Below, piece by piece: positions 42,949-50,806 of a stretch of DNA of 64,000 bases (position 1 is the first letter of the stretch; each line of letters opens with the position of its first letter). The DNA is from CAWCDJ01 sp963794265. GTDB lineage: Bacteria; Acidobacteriota; Terriglobia; Bryobacterales; Bryobacteraceae. The notes beneath the pieces are model-generated. The model did no database searches and was not told the DNA's origin. It saw only the letters and a program-made list of their open reading frames with translations. The position numbers and the translations under genes were made by a program. The stretch is taken from positions 1,488,001-1,552,000 of the forward strand of contig CAWCDJ010000001.1 of NCBI GenBank assembly GCA_963794265.1, in the 5' to 3' direction.

Positions 42949-43916
42949 CGGGCTCCGGGAAGCGGCTCTGTGCCGTCGGCGGGCGCGGAGACGCGTTCGG
43001 AACGAAACGCACGGGCCTCGGGCTCGCTCGCCACGGTGACCGTTTCGAACAGCTTGTGCGACGGTGCGTTGCCCAGCTTGCTGGAGTGCTCGAAGCAGTA
43101 CAGCGCGCGGGCGTTCATCTCGCCGCGCGAGGCGGAATGATCGAGTTCGAACATCCGGCCAAGCGCTTCGATCAGCAAAGCGAAGTCGCCATTCGTGAAA
43201 CCGGTATCCGCGGCCAGGAAGGGCGTAAGAAAGATATGGCAGCGGTACAGGCCATAAGCCACGGTATGTTTGCGGCCCATCTGGCCGGTGGCGGCCTTCT
43301 CGTCCCCGTTCTCGCTTTCGGCGGACTCGCGGCCGGTGTCGCCAGGATTCGTAAGCGCCACGCGCGTGATAGTGTGCGCCACCGAGAAGATCGGGTCGAT
43401 CGAACGGGAGAAGGCAAACTGCACCGGGCCGCGCACCTGCCCGCAATTCCACTGGCGCACCTTTCGGTCCGCCTTGCTCTTCTTGCCCTCGTCCTTGCCT
43501 TTGGCCTCCTCCTCTTCCAGCGGCGCCTTTCCAACGGTCATTACAGCTCCGAACGTACGGACGTCGTAGTAGTTTTTGCACATCCACGCGCGGGCTTCGA
43601 CGTTCGGACGATCCGATCCTTCCTTTACGCCGAGTGTCAGGTAGGCTTTCTTCTGCTCGTTTGCCAGAATGCCTCGCTCTTTCACATAGATATCATGCGG
43701 CGGCGCGCAATTCTTCGTGATGCCGACGAAGTTCCGGACCTTTCGTTTCAGGCACACGTCCGTCACCAGACCGTGGCCCGTCTCAATATCCAGCCGTGGT
43801 GCATTGTCCCCGTCCGGGTCGCCGTTCGGGTTCCCCTGGGAGACATCGAAAAGATAGACCAGTTCGTAGCGGCGGTCGAGAACTTCCGATGAGTGAGTTT
43901 GCAGATATTCGAGCAT
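42930..43916 (-). CDS. cas7: Type I-C Cascade backbone protein Cas7 (Csd2)
   Basis: 328 residues. The N-terminus carries YLFDVSQGNPNGDPDGDNAPRLD, the conserved Csd2/Cas7 opening, followed by DVCLKRKVRNFV and the VRGPVQFAFSRSIDPIF segment. It forms the helical filament along the crRNA. Residues about 145-165 include a lysine/glutamate-rich insertion (EEEEAKGKDEGKKSKAD) often variable in this family. It is 13 bases after the cas8c stop. Confidence 0.96.
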   Translation of the reverse strand: MLEYLQTHSSEVLDRRYELVYLFDVSQGNPNGDPDGDNAPRLDIETGHGLVTDVCLKRKVRNFVGITKNCAPPHDIYVKERGILANEQKKAYLTLGVKEGSDRPNVEARAWMCKNYYDVRTFGAVMTVGKAPLEEEEAKGKDEGKKSKADRKVRQWNCGQVRGPVQFAFSRSIDPIFSVAHTITRVALTNPGDTGRESAESENGDEKAATGQMGRKHTVAYGLYRCHIFLTPFLAADTGFTNGDFALLIEALGRMFELDHSASRGEMNARALYCFEHSSKLGNAPSHKLFETVTVASEPEARAFRSERVSAPADGTEPLPGARCWKLV

Positions 43917-43929
43917 GTAGTTTCCTCAG

Positions 43930-45657
43930 TTATTCATCCGTTTCGGTGTCGTCCGCGATGGCCGCGGGCGCGGTGCTCCGGGCAAAATTGGCCTGCCGCT
44001 GGTGATAGAATCCCAAAGCAAATAGGGCCTGATCCTCCAGGGAAAGTTGAGCCGGCAAACCAGATGCGGGCAGTCTATCGAGCACCTCGGCAACTTTGGC
44101 GCGCCAGAACCGCTGCCCCTGCTTGCGCAGCTTCGCCAGGTGCAGTTCGTTAAGGCGCATCAGAGGCGCGAAAACATAGCGGGGACGAGTCGAGAGCGCG
44201 GGGAAATAGCGATCGACAACCGTCTTATTCGGACTCCCGCCCCGGTGCCCATACTGGGCAGATTCACAGATGGCAAGCAGCCGGCCAAGCTGATAGGCGC
44301 AGGAAGATTGTTCGGGATCGAGGCTCACAAGAGGATTCCTTTTCTGAACAGTAAGGTTGCGATTGAACCAGGCCTGCAAAAGCGCGGCCCGGGAGTAGTG
44401 GACAACGGACTCGGCACGGTTGCGAGTCACCGCCGCCTGGACGGCATTCAACGGAATGGGTCGGCCGAATAACACGGCCAAGTACATCTCGCCCCACAGC
44501 GCGGAAGGCAGTTTACCGGCTTCTCGCCTCACCGCCAGGCCGCTGAGGACCTGCGTTAGTGAGAGGGCCCGCTCCGTTCCGACTTCAATCTGATCGAACC
44601 ACTCGCGGATGTTCTCCCGAATGCGACCGATCGTGTCCGCGACATACGACCGGACCGTCGCCCGGCCTTGGGCGCCTTGCAGGAACAGACAGTGAAACCG
44701 CAGCGGAGCCGACGTAACGGCCCCGCCCCGCCAAGGCGCTTCGAGAATGGCGCGCGCCGCATCCGGATCGATAATGGCGGCATTGACCAGGCGCTCGATT
44801 CCGGATTGAGCATCGTCGGACCAGTAGATCGCCGTCAGGTTGTCGCTAAGACGGTGCGATTGCCGCGGCAGTTTGGTCTCGCGATCGGCCGGGTCCGGAA
44901 ACTGGTCGGTGAGACAGCGGTTGAGAGCGTTCGTGTAGGCCGCGGCGCAGTCTTCGCAAACGGGCGCGTTCTGGTTGCTTTCCCAGCCATAGGATTCAAA
45001 CGCGGAGGCGTTGAACGATACGATCGGAACTCCACTCGTCGAAGCTCCCGCCAGCGGTTTGATGTTCGGGTGGAGACGTGTGATCGCCGCCCTGTTGCCG
45101 CAAACCAGACACTGCGCGCACCCCACTGATTTTCCGGCCCGCTGGGAGCGCCAATACGCTTTTAAGTCTTCCCGGTCGTGCAGAAAGGCACCGCCGCCGC
45201 GAAAGCAGATCAGGTCGTTGCTGGCAAACTGGCGGGATATCAACTCGGTGCCGCATCGTTCGCGAGCTTCCGAAGACTCCAGGAACCGAACGACTGCTTT
45301 CGCGTCACCGGACCCGGTCACACCCGCGGCATCGGCAACGAAATCGAGGAATAACTGCCGGCGAACGTCACGGCGCCCGGAATCTCCATCACCGATCCCG
45401 AGCACATACTCCGGCTTGTCTACCAGGAATTCGGCGCGATCCTGCGCGGTGCGTTTCGACCGCGCCGGGATGAGCATCTGCCGCGGAACGCGCCGCTTCT
45501 TCTTGCCTTCCCCCGTCTCTGTCCTGAGGTCGTACACGCTGCGGAATTCGCCGTTCGGTCCGAGATCGATGGCCCAGCTGACTCCTACGTACTGAAAACA
45601 GGGGTCCTCGACCAGCGATTCGCGCCGGGCGAACTCTGCGAGCGACTGGAGGATCAT
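43930..45657 (-). CDS. cas8c: Type I-C Cascade large subunit Cas8c (Csd1)
   Basis: 575 residues from ATG 45657, which overlaps the cas5c stop (ATGA). N-terminus MILQSLAEFARRE and GVSWAIDLGPNGEF are Csd1-like. Two Cys pairs (CAQCLVCGNRAAI and CEDCAAAYTNALN) could hold zinc in the middle of the protein. A C-terminal helical region would be the small-subunit-like part; in I-C a separate Cas11 is often produced from an internal start within cas8c. Cas8c recognises the TTC-type PAM and recruits Cas3. Confidence 0.94.
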   Translation of the reverse strand: MILQSLAEFARRESLVEDPCFQYVGVSWAIDLGPNGEFRSVYDLRTETGEGKKKRRVPRQMLIPARSKRTAQDRAEFLVDKPEYVLGIGDGDSGRRDVRRQLFLDFVADAAGVTGSGDAKAVVRFLESSEARERCGTELISRQFASNDLICFRGGGAFLHDREDLKAYWRSQRAGKSVGCAQCLVCGNRAAITRLHPNIKPLAGASTSGVPIVSFNASAFESYGWESNQNAPVCEDCAAAYTNALNRCLTDQFPDPADRETKLPRQSHRLSDNLTAIYWSDDAQSGIERLVNAAIIDPDAARAILEAPWRGGAVTSAPLRFHCLFLQGAQGRATVRSYVADTIGRIRENIREWFDQIEVGTERALSLTQVLSGLAVRREAGKLPSALWGEMYLAVLFGRPIPLNAVQAAVTRNRAESVVHYSRAALLQAWFNRNLTVQKRNPLVSLDPEQSSCAYQLGRLLAICESAQYGHRGGSPNKTVVDRYFPALSTRPRYVFAPLMRLNELHLAKLRKQGQRFWRAKVAEVLDRLPASGLPAQLSLEDQALFALGFYHQRQANFARSTAPAAIADDTETDE

Positions 45658-46316
45658 GACGCCACGTCTCCCTTCTCCGGGAATGGCGGCACCGGCAGAC
45701 GGCCTTCGCGCATCACGGCGTGATAGAAAACTGGCGTGTTCTGAGGACCGAAGCGGATGTCGTGCAGCATCCATCCGAAGTCCTCGTCATGCGCAAGTGC
45801 CGGCGGATCGCCTCCGTATGGTTCCACGATCGCCGGGAACTCGCGGCAGCCGAACACCGGGGGAGTCACGTGCTGGCCCTTCTCCAGCCGTCGCTCGAAC
45901 ATTTCTTCGAACTTCCGCACTGAATCCTCCGCGCCGCGGCGGGCCGTCATTTCGATGTGCGCGGTGATTGCATAGTCCACGTCCCGTAGGGCAATCGTGT
46001 TCCGCTGTGCGCGGTCCTCGTCCGCGTAATAGTTCCAGGCATCGCCCGTCTTGCGCTTCAGGTTGGCGATGCGATCCGAGGCGCGCTCGTTCACCTCGTT
46101 CCGGCGGAATTGAAGATACCGGACCGGCCGCAACAGCCGGATCTCATCGATGTTCCACCGCATCGCCGGCTTCCAGAGAATCGCTTCCAGGATGCCGCGC
46201 AGCGCGGAGGGGGTTGGTATGGGGTAAGTGACGCGTTCCGTCTTAAGTTCGGGGCGGGCGAAGCAGGCAAGCTCGCCGCGCATTCGTAGGGAGTATAGGC
46301 GGGAATGTTCCGCCAT
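45654..46316 (-). CDS. cas5c: Type I-C crRNA-processing subunit Cas5c (Cas5d)
   Basis: 220 residues. RAMP-type start LRMRGELACFARPELKTERVTYPIPTPSALRGILEAILWKP is the Cas5d signature. In I-C systems Cas5c replaces Cas6, cutting the repeat below the hairpin to leave an 11-nt 5' handle. A basic region follows (VRYLQFRRNEVNERASDRIANLKRKTG). It is the first gene of the cas5c-8c-7-4-1-2 operon. AAAGGA precedes the ATG by about 13 bases. Confidence 0.95.
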   Translation of the reverse strand: MAEHSRLYSLRMRGELACFARPELKTERVTYPIPTPSALRGILEAILWKPAMRWNIDEIRLLRPVRYLQFRRNEVNERASDRIANLKRKTGDAWNYYADEDRAQRNTIALRDVDYAITAHIEMTARRGAEDSVRKFEEMFERRLEKGQHVTPPVFGCREFPAIVEPYGGDPPALAHDEDFGWMLHDIRFGPQNTPVFYHAVMREGRLPVPPFPEKGDVAS

Positions 46317-46387
46317 GGCGACAATACCGTCCTTTCACTTGAAGTCGGCTTGAAATCCACGACGGGATGGGTCCGCCCGCCAGAATC

Positions 46388-46416
46388 AGTATGAGACGGC
46401 ACAGCGGCAAAGTCAA
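46388..46416 (-). promoter_or_regulatory. Sigma70-type promoter of the cas5c-cas2 operon
   Basis: On the minus strand TTGACT (46416-46411) and CATACT (46393-46388) are separated by exactly 17 bases. An A-rich stretch (AAAAAG) lies just upstream as a possible UP element. Transcription would start near 46381, about 65 bases before the cas5c ATG. This gives the Cascade genes a promoter separate from cas3. Confidence 0.65.
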
Positions 46417-46420
46417 CTTC

Positions 46421-46434
46421 TTTTTAAGATTAGA
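46421..46434 (+). promoter_or_regulatory. Putative partial protospacer of the CreR-like RNA, adjacent to the cas5c promoter
   Basis: TTTTTAAGATTAGA preceded by TTC (46418-46420). The pseudo-spacer reads TTTTTGAGATTGGA, so the first 14 positions match except 6 and 12. The site lies just upstream of the -35 box and covers the A-rich UP-like element, where a bound Cascade would hinder polymerase. Confidence 0.45.
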
Positions 46435-46435
46435 C

Positions 46436-46507
46436 GCCCGGCCCGAGGCCGGGCTTGTTTCAAACGTTATCCAATCTCAAAAAGTTTCAATCCACTGACA
46501 TGGTCAG
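46436..46507 (-). ncRNA. CreR/CreA-like CRISPR-repeat-derived RNA candidate between cas3 and cas5c
   Basis: Minus-strand order: a 5-bp hairpin CTGAC-CAT-GTCAG (46507-46495); the exact 11-base crRNA handle TGGATTGAAAC (46494-46484); a 29-base pseudo-spacer (46483-46455); and an 8-bp GC hairpin GCCCGGCC-TCG-GGCCGGGC (46454-46436). The first hairpin plus handle is a Cas5c-cleavable repeat analogue with a different stem; the second hairpin stands for a downstream repeat. Handle identity with the array is 11/11. The pseudo-spacer resembles the cas5c promoter-proximal DNA at 46421-46434 beside a TTC PAM. A CreR-like role as Cascade guide for autorepression is inferred, not shown. It could also be an ancient array remnant or a structured leader. 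Confidence 0.55.
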
Positions 46508-46527
46508 AACTCAACAATATCATTCAG

Positions 46528-48603
46528 TTACCCTTCGAGAAAGGGCATATCGCCCCCGCCGAAACCGAAACGCCCAGAGTACACCCCCGCAAAGCGCGGC
46601 ATTACCGCCCAACACGCTTCGGATCCGGGAAGCAACGGCTCCAGGCAGCCGCGAGCCTCCAGGCCCTTGAAGAACCGGTCGTCGAGACTGACCGTGTAGG
46701 GCTGCAACCCGCGAAACGTGTCGATGCAGGGCGCGGCCCGTACGGCCGAGACCTTCCTCTGCCAATCGCCATAAGGCGCGATCACCGGCGTGCCTTCGTT
46801 GTCGATCATGCGAAACTTTCGATCCACCCCGGGAAAATTGCGCGCCTTCTCCAACCCCGGAATCTCGGATGCAATGCCCGCCAGATCCGTTAGGTCGGCA
46901 AAATATCGCGCCGGCAAATCGGGTGCGAACAGATCGGTCCCGCCGTCAAGCAGGTAGCCCTTCATCAGCTTCGCTCCGTTTTCCAGCGTTCCACGCGGTG
47001 GAGAGGTCGGCGCCACGAAGACATGAAACTCTCCCGGCTCGGGCAGCCGTCCCTCCCGATTGCAGCGGCCGGCGGCTTGCGCTAGGCTGTCCACGCCGGC
47101 CAAAGCCCGGTACACGACCGGGAAGTCCAGGTCTACACCTGCTTCCACCAGTTGTGTGGCGACTACGATGCAGCGCTGGTCCGGCCGTTGTATGGCGCGG
47201 AGTATCTCGCGCCGGTGCGCTGCGCACATCAGCGTGGAGAGGTGAATACAACCCTCGCCCACCGCGCGCGCCAGTTCGATCGCGTCCTTCTTGCGGTGCA
47301 CGATTGCCAGCACCCGCCCCTCTCGATGGCCCCGGATTCGCTCCGCCAGTTCTTCCCACGTCACGGGCAGCGACGGATCTTCCGGCCACCTCACCGCGAC
47401 CCGGTTGCGCGCAAGCGCGAATAGCGCGCCGTGGTCGGCCACAATCTCGGCCGCCCCAGGCTGCGCGAGCAGTGGCTGAGTTGCCGAGCAGTGGACCGTG
47501 CTGACGCGGAAGTGAGCAGTCAGTCGGTCGAGCGCGTCCTTGATCGGCTTGATGAGTTCCAGCGGGAACGTTTGCACTTCGTCCAGGATCACGACGCTCT
47601 CGGCAACGTTATGCAGCCGGCGCAGATCGCGCTTGTGCGCGGCGTGAATCGTCTCGAAGAACCGCACGCTGGTCGTGACCACGATCGGGCTGTCCCAGTT
47701 CTCGGTGCAGAGCCGATGCCGTAGATCCTCTTTCGTGGGGTCCACGTTGCTGTGATGCTCCAGAACCGGCTCGGCGCCGAAGATCCCGCGGTAGATATCC
47801 ACGGTCTGGTCGATGATGCTGGTATAAGGAATCACCACGATCACACGCCGCAGCCCGTGATGCCGCGCGTGATGCAAGGCGAACAGCATCGATCCTAGCG
47901 TCTTTCCGCCGCCGGTCGGAACCCTGAGCCGGAAAGCGCCGGGCGCGCTTCGTGCGGCGTCGCGGCAGGCTTCCTGCACGCGTCTGCGCAGGTCGTTCAG
48001 CGGCGATGGCGCAACCGACCGCTGCTTCTCCTCCAGATGCGTCTCCAGCAGGGGCAGCAGTTCGCCCGGATACAGGCCGCAACGCCACCGCACCTTTCCT
48101 TCGTACCACTGCTGGGTATCGAGAATATCGGCGTCCACCAGCGCGGAAAAAACGAACCGCGTCCACAGCGCTTCGCAGTTGCGCGGCGGCCTTTCGGCGC
48201 CATCCGCGGCCAGCATCTCGGCAGGTGCCTCATAGCGGTAACGCGCACCGGCTTCGATCTCGTTGACGAATTCGCCGTACGCCCGCAGCGAACCATGGTG
48301 CGCCGCAATCGCCATGGCGAGTTCGGGGAATCCCAGCCGCCACGCATGGTGGGCGCCGACGATTGAATGCTTAGGTCCGGTTTCGGAGTGTCCTGCCTCG
48401 GCGCTCCGAAGTAGATATTCCTGAAACCCTGGCTGGAATTTCCCGAGGTCGTGCCAGCGCCCCGCCAGTAACCCGGCTTTCGGTCCGAATGCCGCACAGA
48501 ACTCGGCTGCAAGTTGCGCTGTGCGGTCAGCGTGACACTCGATCGGGTCCCACGTTTCCGGCGCAGTTCCAGGCCGGGTATGCGCGTAGTAGACGGCCGG
48601 CAT
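46528..48603 (-). CDS. cas3: CRISPR-associated helicase/nuclease Cas3
   Basis: 691 residues. HD nuclease domain at 20-180: RWHDLGKF (H51, D52), AIAAHHGS (H102, H103) and VDAD (about 156-159). SF2 helicase: Walker A RVPTGGGKT (K234), motif II LDEVQ (341-345), SAT at HCSATQP, and motif VI QAAGRCNREG. Cas3 is recruited by target-bound Cascade to nick and degrade DNA. It is 28 bases downstream of the terminase gene end, so its promoter must lie within that gene. It is 211 bases before cas5c. Confidence 0.97.
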   Translation of the reverse strand: MPAVYYAHTRPGTAPETWDPIECHADRTAQLAAEFCAAFGPKAGLLAGRWHDLGKFQPGFQEYLLRSAEAGHSETGPKHSIVGAHHAWRLGFPELAMAIAAHHGSLRAYGEFVNEIEAGARYRYEAPAEMLAADGAERPPRNCEALWTRFVFSALVDADILDTQQWYEGKVRWRCGLYPGELLPLLETHLEEKQRSVAPSPLNDLRRRVQEACRDAARSAPGAFRLRVPTGGGKTLGSMLFALHHARHHGLRRVIVVIPYTSIIDQTVDIYRGIFGAEPVLEHHSNVDPTKEDLRHRLCTENWDSPIVVTTSVRFFETIHAAHKRDLRRLHNVAESVVILDEVQTFPLELIKPIKDALDRLTAHFRVSTVHCSATQPLLAQPGAAEIVADHGALFALARNRVAVRWPEDPSLPVTWEELAERIRGHREGRVLAIVHRKKDAIELARAVGEGCIHLSTLMCAAHRREILRAIQRPDQRCIVVATQLVEAGVDLDFPVVYRALAGVDSLAQAAGRCNREGRLPEPGEFHVFVAPTSPPRGTLENGAKLMKGYLLDGGTDLFAPDLPARYFADLTDLAGIASEIPGLEKARNFPGVDRKFRMIDNEGTPVIAPYGDWQRKVSAVRAAPCIDTFRGLQPYTVSLDDRFFKGLEARGCLEPLLPGSEACWAVMPRFAGVYSGRFGFGGGDMPFLEG

Positions 48604-48631
48604 GTGCCCAGATGGTAGCAGCCTTCACCCC

Positions 48632-49273
48632 TCACAACAGCCGCTCCCCCCGCGGCCCCACCCCGTTCCTCGGCCGCGCCCGCCTCTCCGCCCAGCACGC
48701 CAGCGCCACCCCCAGCACCAGGTCGTCGTGCTCGCCTTCCCGCCATACCCCAAACTGCTCCCGCCCCGCGCCGCTCACCCGCACTTTCATCTCCGCCATC
48801 TCCCGCACCAGCGCCGGTCCATATCTCAGCCCTCCGGCAATTTGTAACTGCCCCCCTTGGATCAGCACTTGCAGCCCCAGGATCAGGTCTCGCTTCGGCA
48901 CCCGGAAGTATCCCTGCCCGCTTCCCTCCGCCTCCCCGCCCGTGATCAGAACCGGCCACACCGGGCATCCCGGGTCCGCTTCCCGCAGCAGGTCTACCAC
49001 CGGCCGCCCTACCCCCGTCGCATCCGCCGCCAGCACCCGCCTCCCCGCCAGCGCCGGCGACCGCATCACCTTCCGCACCCGTTCCACCACATCCGGGTAC
49101 GCCGTCCCCAGCGGCACCCGCTCCAGGTACCGCAGCCGTAGCGCCGTCTCCTTTCGGTATCCGTAAGCCGCCGCGTCCCACTCGCCCCGCGTCTCCGCCC
49201 GCTCCACAATCGCGATCGCCGTGAAGTCCCGGCTCTGTCCTAAGTCCAGTCCCGCGAAATACTCGTTCATCAT
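48632..49273 (-). CDS. Phage-type terminase large subunit, nuclease part
   Basis: 213 residues. RNase H-like nuclease motifs: YFAGLDLGQSRDFTAIAIVE with first Asp, LAADATGVGRPVVDLLRE, and a final EGEHDDLVLGVALACWAERR with the HDD pair. In a typical large terminase this domain is fused behind the ATPase; here the preceding frame (49280-50068) stops six bases before this start. The two may be co-translated or one gene broken by a stop. No other capsid, portal or tail genes are visible. Confidence 0.82.
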   Translation of the reverse strand: MMNEYFAGLDLGQSRDFTAIAIVERAETRGEWDAAAYGYRKETALRLRYLERVPLGTAYPDVVERVRKVMRSPALAGRRVLAADATGVGRPVVDLLREADPGCPVWPVLITGGEAEGSGQGYFRVPKRDLILGLQVLIQGGQLQIAGGLRYGPALVREMAEMKVRVSGAGREQFGVWREGEHDDLVLGVALACWAERRARPRNGVGPRGERLL

Positions 49274-49279
49274 CCCCGG

Positions 49280-50068
49280 TTAGTCGATCTCCAGCGGCTG
49301 GACCTCCGCCGTAATCGCGGACTCCACCAGGTCCCGGTCGAATACCCCGCTCACCGAATCCACAAACTCGCACAGATACTCCTGCCGGAACCACCGCTCC
49401 CCCATCGACTTCCGTTCTTCCTCCAGGAACGTCCCCGGAATCCGCGCGCATTCGCTTGCCGGAACCCGCACCCGCTCCCACTCGCTGCCGCCGTGCTCCC
49501 ATACCTCGTGGAAGAATCCCCGCTTCCCGTACGGCGTGCTCATCAGCCACAACGTCCCCGCGCTCACCGCCAGCATCGGCCGCAGCGCCAGGTAAAGGTC
49601 GTCGCTCACCCGCGACGCCTCGTCGATCGCCAGCAGCGACACCGCCGAGAATCCCCGCACCGTCGCCTCGTTCCCTGGCAGCCCCACCAGCCGCGACCCG
49701 TTCGGAAACGCCAGCGAGATCTCGTTGTCCCCGTCCCCCTTTGGCCGGATCTTCAACTTCCTCGCGAACGCTTCCGCCTTCCGTACCAGTTCGCCGCTCT
49801 GGCGCGCGCTCGGGCTCACCACCAGCGTCAGGCTTCCCGGTGTCGTCTGCGCTTGATACACCGCCTTCGCCGCCGTCACCGTGGACTTGCCCCATTGCCT
49901 CGTGCAGTTCAGCGCCAGCCGCCGGCCCGCCGAATCGATCACCCGTTCCTGCGCCGCGTCCGGTTCGAAACCAAGCTCTCGCCGCAGCCAGTCCGACGGC
50001 CGGAACCGCTCTGCTCTCCTCGCTTCCCGTTTCTCTGCCCCATCGGGTCTCTCTTCTATGCTCCACAT
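49280..50068 (-). CDS. Phage-type terminase large subunit, ATPase part
   Basis: 262 residues. LRRELGFEPDAAQERVIDSAGRRLALNCTRQWGKSTVTA contains the Walker A-like RQWGKST; LLAIDEASRVSDDLY is Walker B, and LWLMSTPYGKRGFFHEVW is the coupling motif. ATPase motors of this type drive DNA packaging in phages. It ends LEID just before the nuclease frame. Remnants of similar terminase sequence appear at the far end of the CRISPR array. Isolated copies are common in acidobacterial genomes and may be prophage relics or a gene-transfer-agent-like module. Confidence 0.85.
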   Translation of the reverse strand: MWSIEERPDGAEKREARRAERFRPSDWLRRELGFEPDAAQERVIDSAGRRLALNCTRQWGKSTVTAAKAVYQAQTTPGSLTLVVSPSARQSGELVRKAEAFARKLKIRPKGDGDNEISLAFPNGSRLVGLPGNEATVRGFSAVSLLAIDEASRVSDDLYLALRPMLAVSAGTLWLMSTPYGKRGFFHEVWEHGGSEWERVRVPASECARIPGTFLEEERKSMGERWFRQEYLCEFVDSVSGVFDRDLVESAITAEVQPLEID

Positions 50069-50226
50069 CCTGCTACCACTCTAAACCCGCCTCCTCCCGG
50101 AACCGGATAAAATTGTCTGCAATCGAAAACCCGATCACATCGGAAAATCCGGGATAACTCCTTGAAAATACAAGATAGTAACATCGGCCGCCCCGACCTT
50201 CTCGTTTACCCTGTTACTAGGTAACT

Positions 50227-50748
50227 ATGATTTCACGAAAACGTATTCTCGCCGCTCGCGCCAACGGCGCCCGGTCCGGCGGCCCGAAGACTCCCGAGGG
50301 TAAGGCCCGCTCCGCCCGGAACGCCACCCGCCACGGCCTGCTCTCCAAGTGCGTCGTCCTTGGCAACGAGTCCGCCGAGTCCTTCCAGACTCTCTTCGAT
50401 CAGCACATCGACCGTTTCAGCCCGCTCGACAATGTCGAGATGGGCATGATCGAGGAAATGGCCTCCGCCTATTGGCGTCTGCGCCGCGCCTGGGCCATCG
50501 AAAACCGCCTCATGGAAGCCGGGATGGAAAACCACACCGGGGAAACTCCGATCGCCCGCCTCGCCGGAGCGTTCTCCGATCTCGCCGGCGGCCCCCAACT
50601 CGCCCTCCTGCAGCGGTATGAGACGCGCCTCCACCTCATGTATCAGCGCGCTTTTCACAATCTCCTCCTCCTGCGAAACCCGTCCGCGCGAAACGAACCC
50701 AGGAAGTCCCCTGTTTGCAACATCGCCCCCGGAGAATCTGCCGCATGA
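50227..50748 (+). CDS. Hypothetical protein with PKTPEGKARS motif (terminase-associated family)
   Basis: 173 residues. Opening MISRKRILAARANGARSGGPKTPEGKARSARNATRHGLLSK is a pattern seen in short proteins that accompany terminase-like genes in Acidobacteria. A helical remainder follows (FSPLDNVEMGMIEEMASAYWRLRRAWAIENRLM). It is transcribed divergently from the terminase, 158 bases away. Function unknown; a small-terminase or DNA-binding role is only a guess. Confidence 0.7.
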   Translation: MISRKRILAARANGARSGGPKTPEGKARSARNATRHGLLSKCVVLGNESAESFQTLFDQHIDRFSPLDNVEMGMIEEMASAYWRLRRAWAIENRLMEAGMENHTGETPIARLAGAFSDLAGGPQLALLQRYETRLHLMYQRAFHNLLLLRNPSARNEPRKSPVCNIAPGESAA

Positions 50749-50754
50749 GCAGGG

Positions 50755-50773
50755 TAGGCCTCCTGGCCTGCCC
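50755..50773. repeat. Palindromic TAGGCCTCCTGGCCTG repeat, copy 1
   Basis: TAGGCCTCCTGGCCTGCCC contains AGGCC-TCCT-GGCCT, a perfect 5-bp stem with 4-base loop. A second copy, differing in one base (TGTCC), is at 53576-53594. The pair brackets the pyrR-pyrB-pyrC operon. Confidence 0.7.
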
Positions 50774-50806
50774 GCCCCACATGCTACCCTGGACAGTCGG
50801 AGCGAT

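Noticed and set aside
46436..46454. Intrinsic terminator after cas3
   Set aside because: The hairpin is perfect, but on the minus strand it is followed by GTCTAATC rather than a T-run. A role in termination is possible but not the best reading.
46317..46527. A creT-like toxin gene paired with the CreR-like element
   Set aside because: No short frame with a start, ribosome site and toxin-like features could be found between cas3 and cas5c.
47997..50066. A 689-codon minus-strand frame over the terminase genes and cas3 start
   Set aside because: Its translation is Gly/Arg/Ala-rich noise, while other frames give clear terminase and Cas3 motifs.
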